64,000 nt of DNA, taken from positions 5,704,001 through 5,768,000 of the forward strand of contig NZ_JAUSVA010000002.1 of the NCBI RefSeq assembly GCF_030813695.1. The letters are read 5' to 3'. Every line of letters begins with the position of its first letter. Within the stretch, counting starts at the first letter, position 1. The position numbers and the translations under genes were made by a program. The stretch is from Kitasatospora herbaricolor (lineage in GTDB: Bacteria; Actinomycetota; Actinomycetes; Streptomycetales; Streptomycetaceae). Positions 49,094 through 58,065 of the stretch are shown here, piece by piece. The notes below the pieces were generated by a model that saw only the letters and a list, made by a program, of their open reading frames with translations, had not been told where the DNA came from and did no database searches.

Positions 49094-50695
49094 GTGAGCA
49101 CCGCGACCAGTGCGCCCAGCAGAAGACGCAAGTCGTCCGGCCGCCGCCGGAACGCGTCGGAGCCCGTCTCGGGCCTGCTGCTCCCGGCACCCCCGAACGC
49201 CCAGGAGAAGTACAACTACACCGTCCGCAACCAGTGGGTGCTGACGCTCTGCTCGGTGATCAGCTTCGTCTGCCTGGTGATCAGCCAGGTCGAGCTCTTC
49301 CGGGTCGGCTCGTGGTTCTGGCTCTGCGTGCCGTTCCTCGTCTTCACCGTCGTGTACTACCTGGTCTCCCTGCGGGTGAACAGCTTCACGCCGAACTTCG
49401 ACCTCAAGGAGCACCGCCGGCTGGTCCGCAAGTGGACCCCGGCCGAGTACCCGACCGTCGACGTGTTCCTGCCGGTCTGCGGCGAGCCGATCGAGACCCT
49501 GCACAACACCTGGACCCACGTCCGCAAGCTCGCCGAGCACTACCCCGGTCTGGTCATGCCGTACGTCCTGGACGACGCGGCCAGCCCGGCGGTGGAGGCG
49601 ATGGCCGCCGACTTCGGGTTCCGCTACGGCGTCCGGGAGAACCGCGGCTGGTTCAAGAAGGCGGGCAACCTGCACTACGGGTTCGACCGCTCGGACGGCG
49701 AGTACATCCTGATCCTGGACGCCGACTTCGCGCCCCGCCACGACCTGCTGGACGAGGTCCTGCCGTACATGGACCGGGACCCGAAGCTGGGCATCGTCCA
49801 GTCGCCGCAGTTCTTCCGCGTCCTGGACTCGCAGAACTGGATCGAGCGCGGCGCGGGCGCCATCCAGGAGCTGTTCTACCGCTCGGTGCAGGTGGCCCGG
49901 CAGCGCAACAACGGCGCGATCTGCGTCGGCAGTTGCGCCGTGTACCGGCGCGAGGCGCTGGCCGAGAACGGCGGCACCACGCTCATCGCGCACTCCGAGG
50001 ACGTGCACACCGGCTTCGACCTGCGCGGTCTCGGCTGGGACCTGCAGTACATCCCGGTGGCGCTCTCCACCGGCGTCTGCCCGGACACCGCGGGCGCCTT
50101 CCAGAACCAGCAGTACCGCTGGTGCATGGGCTCGATGTCCCTGCTGACCAGCAAGAAGTTCTGGCAGGCGAAGCTCGGCTTCACCACCCGGCTCTGCTAC
50201 GTCTCCGGGTTCCTGTACTACATGCACACCGCGCTGATGACCTTCGCGCTGCCGATGCTGCCGATCATGCTGCTCGTCCTGCAGCCGAGGCTGCTGGAGG
50301 TCAGGCACCTGGTGCTGGTCATCCCCAGCCTGGTCTACGCGACCGTCATCTTCCCGCTGTGGCACCGGGCGCCCTACCGCCTGGAGGCCTGGGCCGGCCG
50401 GATGATGTACGGCTGGTCGCACTTCTTCGCCATCTGGGACCTCGTCCGCGGCCGCCAGATGGGCTGGCAGCCGACCGGCTCCAACGGCGCGAAGAAGGAC
50501 AAGCAGCGGCGCTTCTGGTGGGGCGTCATCTTCTGGAGCGGCGGGACGGCCGTGGTCTGGGTGGGCGCCGCGGTCTACCGGATGTTCACCATGCACCCGC
50601 CGGACTTCGCCCTCGTGCTCTCCTCCGGCCTGTTCTACGCCGTCACCGTCGGCCGAATACTCATCCAGCCCCGATCCCAGGACGCAGTGGCATGA
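49094..50695 (+). CDS. Family-2 processive glycosyltransferase (cellulose-synthase-like)
   Basis: This 533-residue membrane glycosyltransferase has two N-terminal helices (WVLTLCSVISFVCLVISQVE). A GT2 catalytic domain follows with DVFLPVCGEP, YVLDDAAS, LILDADFAPRH (DxD), TLIAHSEDVHTGFDLR (catalytic Asp) and FQNQQYRWCMGSM (QxxRW). About four C-terminal helices come last. This D, DxD, D, QxxRW set marks processive synthases that extrude a beta-glycan. The polymer is unknown. GTG start with AGGAGG 7 bases upstream. It is the first gene of a coupled four-gene operon. Confidence 0.9.
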   Translation: MSTATSAPSRRRKSSGRRRNASEPVSGLLLPAPPNAQEKYNYTVRNQWVLTLCSVISFVCLVISQVELFRVGSWFWLCVPFLVFTVVYYLVSLRVNSFTPNFDLKEHRRLVRKWTPAEYPTVDVFLPVCGEPIETLHNTWTHVRKLAEHYPGLVMPYVLDDAASPAVEAMAADFGFRYGVRENRGWFKKAGNLHYGFDRSDGEYILILDADFAPRHDLLDEVLPYMDRDPKLGIVQSPQFFRVLDSQNWIERGAGAIQELFYRSVQVARQRNNGAICVGSCAVYRREALAENGGTTLIAHSEDVHTGFDLRGLGWDLQYIPVALSTGVCPDTAGAFQNQQYRWCMGSMSLLTSKKFWQAKLGFTTRLCYVSGFLYYMHTALMTFALPMLPIMLLVLQPRLLEVRHLVLVIPSLVYATVIFPLWHRAPYRLEAWAGRMMYGWSHFFAIWDLVRGRQMGWQPTGSNGAKKDKQRRFWWGVIFWSGGTAVVWVGAAVYRMFTMHPPDFALVLSSGLFYAVTVGRILIQPRSQDAVA

Positions 50696-51756
50696 CAGAC
50701 AGCAACACCCGCCCGGGGGGCCGGCTCCCGGTGCTGGTCCGCCTGATCGCGGTCGCGGCCCTGGTCCTCCCGCTGGCCGCCTGCGACCTGCTCGGCGAGA
50801 AGAACATCGGCCCCACCCCGTCCGCGGCGGCCGCCTCGGGCGCCGCCGCGGCGCCCGGGGCCACCGGTGCGGCCGCGGCGCCGGCCGAGGCCACCGGACT
50901 GCCGTACGACGTCCGCCCGCTGCTCAAGCCGGCGAAGAAGTACCTCGGGATCGCCGCCGACGGCGCGCCGCTCTCGATGGCCGCGGTGGACGAGTTCTCG
51001 GCCAAGGCCGGCAAGAAGCCCAACATGATCGAGTTCTACTCCGGCTGGGGCGACGAGTACGACTCCAAGGGCGCCCGCAACGCCTGGGACAGCGGCGCCC
51101 TGCCGTACATCGCCTGGGAGCCGTTCACCGTCAGCCTCGCCGACATCGCCGCCGGCAAGAGCGACGACTACGTCAAGCGGTACGCGGCGGGCATCCGCAA
51201 CGCCAACGTCCCGGTGGCGATCAGCTTCGCGCACGAGTTCAACGGCGGCTGGTACGAGTGGGGCACCAAGCACGCCACCGCCGCCGACTTCGTGGCGGCC
51301 TACCAGCACCTGCACGACGTCTTCGCCCAGCTCGGCGTCGGCCAGGTGATCTGGGTGTGGAGCCCGAACAGCATCAACCCGATGCCGGCCGTGGCCCTCA
51401 AGCCCTACTACCCCGGCGACACCTACGTCGACTGGGTGGGGATCGTGGCGTACTACACCCACCTTGAGGCCGGCACCTTCGACACCCTCTACACCCCGAC
51501 GCTGACCCAGATCCGCACCTTCACCCAGAAGCCCTGGCTGATCGCCGAGACCGGCTCGGAGCCCGGCGCGCGCAAGCCCGCCGACATCGCCAACCTGGCC
51601 GCCAACGTGATCAAGCGCCCGGACTGTCTCGGGTTCATCTGGTTCAACATCAACAAGGAGACGAACTGGCGGATCGACAGCGATCCGCAGGCGCTCTCCT
51701 CCTTCAAACAGGCGGTCTCCGACGGCCGCTACGGATTCGATGTGAAGAGTCCCTGA
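50692..51756 (+). CDS. GH26-like glycoside hydrolase lipoprotein
   Basis: This 354-residue secreted lipoprotein has the signal LIAVAALVLPLAAC with a lipobox (LAAC). An Ala-rich spacer follows, then a TIM-barrel-like domain. The GH26-type acid/base is in ISFAHEFNGGWYEWG and the putative nucleophile in WLIAETGSEPG. GH26 enzymes are mostly beta-mannanases or related endo-glycanases. The ATG overlaps the synthase stop, so it likely trims or edits the nascent polymer, as cellulases do in cellulose operons. That role is inferred. Confidence 0.85.
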   Translation: MTDSNTRPGGRLPVLVRLIAVAALVLPLAACDLLGEKNIGPTPSAAAASGAAAAPGATGAAAAPAEATGLPYDVRPLLKPAKKYLGIAADGAPLSMAAVDEFSAKAGKKPNMIEFYSGWGDEYDSKGARNAWDSGALPYIAWEPFTVSLADIAAGKSDDYVKRYAAGIRNANVPVAISFAHEFNGGWYEWGTKHATAADFVAAYQHLHDVFAQLGVGQVIWVWSPNSINPMPAVALKPYYPGDTYVDWVGIVAYYTHLEAGTFDTLYTPTLTQIRTFTQKPWLIAETGSEPGARKPADIANLAANVIKRPDCLGFIWFNINKETNWRIDSDPQALSSFKQAVSDGRYGFDVKSP

Positions 51757-54056
51757 TGACGTCCTCCCCTCCGCACAGCGGCCGCCGCCGGCGCGGGAAC
51801 CCGGATCAGGGCCTGCCGGCCGCCGACCGGCCCGGCACCGACGAGTCCCTGATCGAGGAGCCGGTCCGCCGGCCCGATCCCGGGGGCTCCTGGTTCCAGG
51901 CCCAGCGGCCGACGGCCACCGGACCGGGCCCGCACGACGACGGTGCCTTCGACGACGGCCGGTTCGGCGCGTCCGCCGGTGACACGCCCTTCGGCGGCGC
52001 CCCCTCCGATGACGCCTCCTTCGCCGGCGCGCCCTTCGCCGGCGGCCCCTTCGACGGCGGCCTGGGCCATGACGGTGCCCGCACCGGGGCGTCCCACCAG
52101 GGCGGGCACCGCCAGGACGGGCACCGCCAGGACGGGCACCGCGAGGGGGACGCGCGGTACGAGGACGCGTTCTACGAGCCAGGGGTGTACGCCGACGGCC
52201 CGTACCGGGCCGACGCGTTCGAGCCGGCGACGTACGAGCCCCCCGGGGACGAGCTGCCGCAGGACGGTCCGTCCGCGAACGCCCTGCCCGGGCCGGCCGC
52301 CGGGCGCTCACGCCGGGCCGCGGCCCGGGCGGCCCGGGCGGGCCAGGACCGGCCCGCCGGGCACCGGCCGGACGAGGAGCTGTCGGACGAGCACCGGGCC
52401 GAGCCCCACCCCGCGGCCGCCGGGGAGGCGCCCGAGGAGTCCGGCGCGACCGGGCATCCCGAGGAGGTGCCGGCCCTGGCCGACATCCCCGCCCAGCGGG
52501 ACGGGCAGGACGACGCCCCTCGCTACACCCTGGCCCCGGTGCCGGAGGCCAGCTGGTCGCTCGACCCGGGCCGGCGCCGCTCCTGGGTCAGCCGCGCCCT
52601 GCTGCTGGCCATCCTCGGACTGCAGGCGGCGCTGTCCGTCCGACTCTCCAACACCGCCTTCCAGGACGAGGCGCTGTACATGTACGCGGGGCACGCGGAA
52701 CTGTCGCACCTGCTGTACGGCACCGCGCTGCCCAAGGACTACAACAGCTACTTCTCCGGCTCCCCGATGCTCTACCCGATCGTCGCGGCCGTGGTCGAGA
52801 ACCACTTCGCCATGGTCGGCGTCCGGGTGTTCAGCCTGCTCTGCATGCTCGGGGCCACCGCGCTGCTCTACAGCTTCAGCCGGCGGCTCTTCAACGAGCG
52901 GGTGGCGCTCGGCGCGGCGGCGATGTTCGCGGTCACCCAGTCGACCGTGGTGCTCGGCTTCTTCGCCACCTACGACGCCCCGGCCGTGCTGCTGCTGGCC
53001 CTGTCGATCTGGATCGTGGTCCGCACCGACCGGGCGCCGGCGGCGGTGGTCGTGCTCGCCGCTCCGGTGGCGGTGCTGGCCGTCGGGCTGAAGTACGCCT
53101 CGGCGCTCTACCTGCCCAGCCTGGTCCTGCTCGCCGTCCTCACCGGCATCCGCAACAAGGCCCGGCAGCCGCTGCTGCGCGGCCTGCTGCTGGGGGGCGG
53201 GGCGGGCGGACTGCTCTGGGCCGGGCTGACCTTCACCGACGTGCTCAGCGGTGTCCAGGCCACCACCACGGCCCGGGCCCACGGCACCGAGAAGGCGACC
53301 GAACTGCTGAGGCAGTCCGCCGAGTTCGGCGGCCTGATGTTCCTCACCGCCTGCGGCGGCGCGATCGCGTACGCGGTGCGCGGCCGGATGAACGAATCTC
53401 CGCTGGCCCTGGCGCTGACCGGCCCCGGCCGCAAGCGCCGGATCATGCTCGGCCTGCTGCTCACCGGCACCGCGCTGCTCGCCCCCGCGTACCAGATCCA
53501 CCTGCACACGTCGGTCGCGCTCTACAAGCACATCGGCTTCGGGCTGCTGTTCGCCGCCCCGATCGCCGGCATCGGTATGGCACGACTGATCGGCCCGCAC
53601 TTCCGGCACCCCCAACTGGGGATCCTGCTCTGGGTGGTGATGCTCTCGCTGGGCCTGTCGCAGTCGGAGTGGCGGTTCAACACCTGGCCCGACTCCAGCC
53701 GGATGGTCGCGGTGCTGCGCCAGCACGTGGACGCCAACGGGCGCTACCTGGCCTCGGCGGACAACGTGCCGGTGTACTACCTGCGCGACCTGACCCTGCA
53801 GAGCCAGTGGACCTCGACGTACGGCATCGGCTACGTCGACAAGGACGGCAAGCTGCACTCGGCGGACGACGGCTACCGCACCGCCATCGCCGACGGCTGG
53901 TTCGACCTGATCGTGCTCGACGGGGTCGCCACCCCGGAGACCGACCGGGTCGTCGCGGAGGCCGTGGCGCAGAGCCCGCACTACCGACTGCTGGGCCGTC
54001 TGCCCTTCACCCACGTCGGCGGGACGGGCTACTACCGGATCTGGGTGAAACAGTAG
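51756..54056 (+). CDS. GT39-like polytopic membrane glycosyltransferase with acidic N-terminal extension
   Basis: This 766-residue protein starts with about 270 disordered residues rich in Gly/Asp/Pro/His (for example GGHRQDGHRQDGHRE). A polytopic membrane region follows from residue 285 (ALLLAILGLQAALSV). The ArnT/PMT-type acidic motif is in LSNTAFQDEALYMYAGH. GT39/GT-C enzymes use polyprenyl-phosphate sugars. A C-terminal soluble portion follows the last helix. Its ATG shares one base with the hydrolase stop. The acceptor is unknown; the operon suggests a cell-surface glycan. Confidence 0.83.
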   Translation: MTSSPPHSGRRRRGNPDQGLPAADRPGTDESLIEEPVRRPDPGGSWFQAQRPTATGPGPHDDGAFDDGRFGASAGDTPFGGAPSDDASFAGAPFAGGPFDGGLGHDGARTGASHQGGHRQDGHRQDGHREGDARYEDAFYEPGVYADGPYRADAFEPATYEPPGDELPQDGPSANALPGPAAGRSRRAAARAARAGQDRPAGHRPDEELSDEHRAEPHPAAAGEAPEESGATGHPEEVPALADIPAQRDGQDDAPRYTLAPVPEASWSLDPGRRRSWVSRALLLAILGLQAALSVRLSNTAFQDEALYMYAGHAELSHLLYGTALPKDYNSYFSGSPMLYPIVAAVVENHFAMVGVRVFSLLCMLGATALLYSFSRRLFNERVALGAAAMFAVTQSTVVLGFFATYDAPAVLLLALSIWIVVRTDRAPAAVVVLAAPVAVLAVGLKYASALYLPSLVLLAVLTGIRNKARQPLLRGLLLGGGAGGLLWAGLTFTDVLSGVQATTTARAHGTEKATELLRQSAEFGGLMFLTACGGAIAYAVRGRMNESPLALALTGPGRKRRIMLGLLLTGTALLAPAYQIHLHTSVALYKHIGFGLLFAAPIAGIGMARLIGPHFRHPQLGILLWVVMLSLGLSQSEWRFNTWPDSSRMVAVLRQHVDANGRYLASADNVPVYYLRDLTLQSQWTSTYGIGYVDKDGKLHSADDGYRTAIADGWFDLIVLDGVATPETDRVVAEAVAQSPHYRLLGRLPFTHVGGTGYYRIWVKQ

Positions 54057-54058
54057 AG

Positions 54059-56134
54059 ATGACGACCCCCACCGACGTGGCGGACTCGTCCGCGGCCTGG
54101 CCGCCCCGGCCGCAGACGCCGCCCGCGGCCGCCACCCCGCCGACCCCCGCCACGGCTCCGCCCGCAGCTCCGGCGCCCACACCGCCCGCGGCGCCGGCCG
54201 TGCCCCCGGCGCCGCCCGCGCCCGCCGCCGTCGTGCCCGAGCGCCCCGTGCCCGCTCCCGCCGGTCCGCCGCCGGTCGCGCCGCCGGTCGCGCCCGTGGC
54301 GCCCGTCGCCCCGCCGGTCGTGCCTGCGACCCCGCCGGCCGTGGCGCCGGTCCAGGTCGCCCCGCCGGCCGCGGCGCCGGTCCAGGCACCGGGCCGGCGG
54401 TTCCGGCCCGCGCCCGCGGCCCCGCCCGCCCAGGTGCCTTCCGCGGTGCTCCCTCCTGCTCAGGTCCCGCCCGCTCAGGTCCCGCCCGCTCCGCTCCGTC
54501 CGGCTCAGGTCCCGCCGGCTCAGGTCCCGCCCGTCCCCGTGCCTGCGGCGCCGGTCCGTGCGACGGCCCTGCCGGAGCCGGGGGAGCCGGCCCGGGACCG
54601 GCGGGTGGCGCTGGCCGTCGCCCTGCCGCCCGCGCTGCTCACCCTGGCGCTCTGCCTGTACGGCATCCAGCAGCGCCAGCTCTGGCGGGACGAGCACGCG
54701 AGCTGGTGGGCCGCCACCCTGTCCTGGGGCGACCTGGGCGCGCTGACCGCCAACATGGACCTGGTGCTGGCGCCGTACTACGTGCTGCTGCACCTGTGGG
54801 TCTCCCTGTTCGGGGACTCCGAGGCCGCGCTGCGGATCCCCTCCGCCCTCGCCATGGCCGGCGCCGCCGCGATGGTGGCCCTGCTCGGCCGCAGGCTGCT
54901 GACGCCCCGGCTGGGCACCCTCGGCGGGCTGCTGTTCGCGGTCTGCCCCAGCATCACCTGGTACGGGCAGGACGCCCGTCCGTACGCCTTCGCGGTGCTG
55001 GCCGCCGCCGGCAGCACCCTGCTGCTGACCAGGATCGTCGAGCGCCCGGCCGGCCCGCCCGCGACGGCGCCCGGGGGACGCCCCCTGCCGCTCCGCAAGG
55101 ACCCGGCGGTGCTGGCCTGGGCGGGCTACGGCGCCACCGTGGTCGGGATGGGGCTGACCCATCTGGTGACCCTGATGATCCTGCCAGGGCACCTGCTGCT
55201 GGTCGTCCAGAAGGCGCGCCGCTCACGGGCGGGCAGCGCCCGCTGGGTGCTGCCGGTGCGCTGGGCCGTCGCGATGGCCGGCGCGGTGCTGCTGCTCAGC
55301 CCGCTGCTGCTGCTGGGCGCGGGCCAGAGCGGCCAGATCGCCTGGAACGACCGCGACTGGGACGACCTCGGCCAGCTCCTCACCGACCTGGCCGGTTCGG
55401 CCGGGCTCGGCTGGACGCTGCTGCTGGCGGGCGTGATCGGTGCGGTGAGCCTGCTGGTGCTGCGCCAGCCGGTGGGCCTGCTGGCCTGCTGGGCGGTGGT
55501 GCCGGTGCTCGCCACCGTGCTGACGGCTCATTGGCTGCATCTCTTCCTGGCCCGGTACCTGCTCTTCACGGTGCCCGCCTGGACGCTGCTCGCCGCCGCG
55601 GTGGTGGGCCGGCTGCCCGGGCTGGTGTCGCAGCTGACCGCCTCGCACACGCCGCCGCGCTGGGTGGTGGGGCCGGCTCCGCTGGTGGTGGCCTTCGCTG
55701 TGGTCGCCGTGGTGGCCTGGCCGTCCCAGTCCGAGGTGCGGGACGACCTGCCGGGGGAGATGGACGCCCGGGCCGGGGCCCGGGTGATCAGCGCCGGGCT
55801 GCGGCCGGGGGACGGTGTGGTCTTCGACCCGAGCAGTTCGATGCGGCGGGCCCTGGCGTACGAGCTGCGCGGCCTGCCGGCTCCCAAGGACGTCCTGCTC
55901 AGCGTCACCCCGCAGGAGGCCGGCAGCTTCGGCGCCCTGGAGTGCGAGGAGCCCGCCAAGTGCCTGGCCGGGGTCCAGCGGATCTGGCTGCTGGTCGGCG
56001 CCACCGACCGGCGGCCGTACGGCGGGGTCTCGGACAAGGTGGCCAAGGAGCTCAAGCAGTTCCACACCGTGCGGAGCGAGAACGTGCCCAACCTGCGGCT
56101 GGTGCTGCTGGAGCGGAACAAGGGCAAGGGCTGA
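54059..56134 (+). CDS. Second GT39-like membrane glycosyltransferase with Pro-rich N-terminus
   Basis: The first 180 of 691 residues are Pro/Ala/Val-rich, with PPAQVPPAQV-type repeats. A polytopic GT-C domain follows (ALLTLALCLYGIQQRQLWRD, then the RDEHASWWAATLSW acidic motif). About ten membrane helices are seen. Pieces such as SITWYGQDARPYAFAVLAAA are common in GT39-like and mannosyltransferase proteins. It begins 3 bases after the previous stop and is the last gene of the operon. Sugar and acceptor are unknown. Confidence 0.83.
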   Translation: MTTPTDVADSSAAWPPRPQTPPAAATPPTPATAPPAAPAPTPPAAPAVPPAPPAPAAVVPERPVPAPAGPPPVAPPVAPVAPVAPPVVPATPPAVAPVQVAPPAAAPVQAPGRRFRPAPAAPPAQVPSAVLPPAQVPPAQVPPAPLRPAQVPPAQVPPVPVPAAPVRATALPEPGEPARDRRVALAVALPPALLTLALCLYGIQQRQLWRDEHASWWAATLSWGDLGALTANMDLVLAPYYVLLHLWVSLFGDSEAALRIPSALAMAGAAAMVALLGRRLLTPRLGTLGGLLFAVCPSITWYGQDARPYAFAVLAAAGSTLLLTRIVERPAGPPATAPGGRPLPLRKDPAVLAWAGYGATVVGMGLTHLVTLMILPGHLLLVVQKARRSRAGSARWVLPVRWAVAMAGAVLLLSPLLLLGAGQSGQIAWNDRDWDDLGQLLTDLAGSAGLGWTLLLAGVIGAVSLLVLRQPVGLLACWAVVPVLATVLTAHWLHLFLARYLLFTVPAWTLLAAAVVGRLPGLVSQLTASHTPPRWVVGPAPLVVAFAVVAVVAWPSQSEVRDDLPGEMDARAGARVISAGLRPGDGVVFDPSSSMRRALAYELRGLPAPKDVLLSVTPQEAGSFGALECEEPAKCLAGVQRIWLLVGATDRRPYGGVSDKVAKELKQFHTVRSENVPNLRLVLLERNKGKG

Positions 56135-56166
56135 GCCCGTGGCCGGGGCGGACGGTCCCGGCGGTT

Positions 56167-56202
56167 GCGCCCCGGCCCCGGCAGCTGCCGTGGCCGGGGC
56201 GC
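56167..56202. terminator. Terminator after the glycosyltransferase operon
   Basis: GCGCCCCGGCC (56167-56177) pairs with GGCCGGGGCGC (56192-56202); a shorter inner pairing CGGCAGCTGCCG strengthens it. It lies between convergent genes. Confidence 0.75.
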
Positions 56203-56207
56203 ACCGC

Positions 56208-56702
56208 TCAGAAGGTCATCGTGTAGACCATCAGCTCCACCCCCGGCCGGACCTCCCAGTCCCGCTCGGGGGCCCGCCGGAAGCCCAGCCGCTCGTACAG
56301 GCGGTGCGCCGAGGTCATCGACGGGCGGGTGGAGAAGGCCATCCCGGTCAGGCCGAGTTCGCGGCTGCGGGCGATCGTGGCGCGGACCAGTGCCTCGCCC
56401 GCCCCGCGGCCGCGGGCCGCGCCGCCGACCGCGAGCATCCGGATCTCGCCCTCGTGCGGGCCGGCGATGTCGGCGAACTCGGTGCCGCCGGTCGCGAAGG
56501 TCACGCAGCCGAGCAGCCGTCCGTCGCCCGGATCGACCGCGACGAGGAGCTCGGCCTGCTCGAACCGCGGTCGGGCGTCCAGGAGCTTGGCGGCGTAAGG
56601 GCCGTCGGCCGGGCTGTGGCCGTCGCCGACGAAGGCTTCGTGGGTGACGGCGCCGACGGCTTCGAGGTCGGCAGGAACGGCGCGGCGGATGACGAGGTCC
56701 AT
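56208..56702 (-). CDS. GNAT-family N-acetyltransferase
   Basis: This 164-residue acetyltransferase has the acetyl-CoA loop as MLAVGGAARGRGAGEAL (RxxGxG/A type). The C-terminal SAHRLYERLGFRR motif is typical of GNAT. N-terminal IRRAVPADLEAVGAVTHEAF is also characteristic. The acceptor is unknown. It stands between the glycosyltransferase operon and an AraC-type regulator. Confidence 0.88.
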   Translation of the reverse strand: MDLVIRRAVPADLEAVGAVTHEAFVGDGHSPADGPYAAKLLDARPRFEQAELLVAVDPGDGRLLGCVTFATGGTEFADIAGPHEGEIRMLAVGGAARGRGAGEALVRATIARSRELGLTGMAFSTRPSMTSAHRLYERLGFRRAPERDWEVRPGVELMVYTMTF

Positions 56703-57039
56703 GGCTCCAGTCTGCCCGAAGCCCGGTCGCAGGCGGCGGGCAGGCCGTCCTGTAGTCGGTCGCCGGGCGCCGGTTCGTGCGGATAGCCGCCGGGCCGGTG
56801 CCAGTTGTCGCGTCCGTGCCGGCCGTTGCGGTCGAAGTCCCGCCCGACCAGCAGGCCCAGCAGGCCGAAGCCGCCGACGGCGACGAGGAGAGCGAGCGCG
56901 TTCGTGAGCGTCGAGGTGTCCATGGCTCCACTCTCGCGGGAGCGCCGCGGCGCCACGAGTGGCAGGAATGCCCGATCGCATCGAAATACTGCCAGCCGAT
57001 CCCTGGTGCTCCCGGCGCCCGGGCGGCATCCTGGACGGC

Positions 57040-58014
57040 ATGCTGAACAATGTGGTGGCCGTGGTGCTGGAGGAGATCCACCCCTTCGAACTCGGCGTGG
57101 CCTGCGAGGTGTTCGGCCTGGACCGGAGCGGCGACGGCCTGCCGGTCTACGAGTTCGCGCTGGCCGGCGACCGCACCGGGCCGCACCGCACCCACGCCGG
57201 CTTCAGCATCGACGTGCCGCACGGCCCGGAGCGGCTGGCCGGGGCCGACCTGGTGGTCGTCACCGCGACCGGCCTGCGCGACTCCTACCCGCCGGCCCTC
57301 GTCGAGGCGCTGCGGGCGGCCGTCGAGGGCGGCGCCCGGGTGCTCTCCATCTGCAGCGGCGCCTTCCTGCTCGGCGAGGCCGGGCTGCTGGACGGCCGGC
57401 GCTCCACCACGCACTGGCGGCACGCCGCCGAACTCGCCCGCCGCTACCCGCGGACCGTCGTCGAGCCGGACGTGCTCTACGTGGACGAGGACCCGGTGAT
57501 CACCTCGGCCGGCACCGCCGCCGGCATCGACGCCTGCCTGCACCTGGTCCGCCGGCTGCAGGGCGCGGAGGTCGCCCGGGGGATCGCCCGCCGGATGGTG
57601 GTCGCCCCGCACCGGGAGGGCGGCCAGGCGCAGTTCGTCGCCCGGCCGCTGCCCGAGGAGGACGGCGCCTCGCTCGGCGGGTTGCTCGACCGGATGCGTC
57701 ACCAGCTGGACCGGGAGTGGACGGTGGAGCAGCTCGCGGCCCGCGCCCACATGTCCCCGCGCACCTTCGCCCGCCGCTTCCAGCAGGAGACCGGCACCAC
57801 CCCGCACCGCTGGCTGACCGGGCAGCGGGTGCTGCTGGCCCAGCGGCTGCTGGAGGGCACGGACGAGCCGGTGGACTCGATCGCGGCCCGCTGCGGCTTC
57901 GGCAACGGCGCGACCCTGCGCCACCACTTCGGCCGCCGGCTGGGCACCACCCCGCTGGCCTACCGCCGGACCTTCGCCGGCGGCTGGCAGGGGGAGCCCG
58001 AGCTGCGGGTCTGA
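57040..58014 (+). CDS. GlxA-type AraC-family regulator with DJ-1/PfpI-like domain
   Basis: This 324-residue protein has an N-terminal DJ-1/PfpI-like domain (VVLEEIHPFELGVACEVFGL, SICSGAFLLGEAGLLDGR) with the nucleophile-elbow cysteine retained. A C-terminal AraC domain with two helix-turn-helices follows (VEQLAARAHMSPRTFARRF, SIAARCGFGNGATLRHHFG). Such proteins are transcriptional activators, often of catabolic genes. The frame opens at 56959 but the family start is here. A dyad TGGCAG...CTGCCA (56960-56965, 56989-56994) upstream may be an autoregulatory site. Confidence 0.88.
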   Translation: MLNNVVAVVLEEIHPFELGVACEVFGLDRSGDGLPVYEFALAGDRTGPHRTHAGFSIDVPHGPERLAGADLVVVTATGLRDSYPPALVEALRAAVEGGARVLSICSGAFLLGEAGLLDGRRSTTHWRHAAELARRYPRTVVEPDVLYVDEDPVITSAGTAAGIDACLHLVRRLQGAEVARGIARRMVVAPHREGGQAQFVARPLPEEDGASLGGLLDRMRHQLDREWTVEQLAARAHMSPRTFARRFQQETGTTPHRWLTGQRVLLAQRLLEGTDEPVDSIAARCGFGNGATLRHHFGRRLGTTPLAYRRTFAGGWQGEPELRV

Positions 58015-58065
58015 CCGGCCCGGGCCGCCGCCGGCCCGGGCGCCGGCGCCGCCGGTCCCGGCGGA

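Noticed and set aside
56501..56923. Small minus-strand ORF beginning MDTSTLTNALALL with one membrane helix
   Set aside because: It would overlap the GNAT gene by about 200 bases in another frame and its second half is low-complexity; only the 5' part looks protein-like, so I do not call it.
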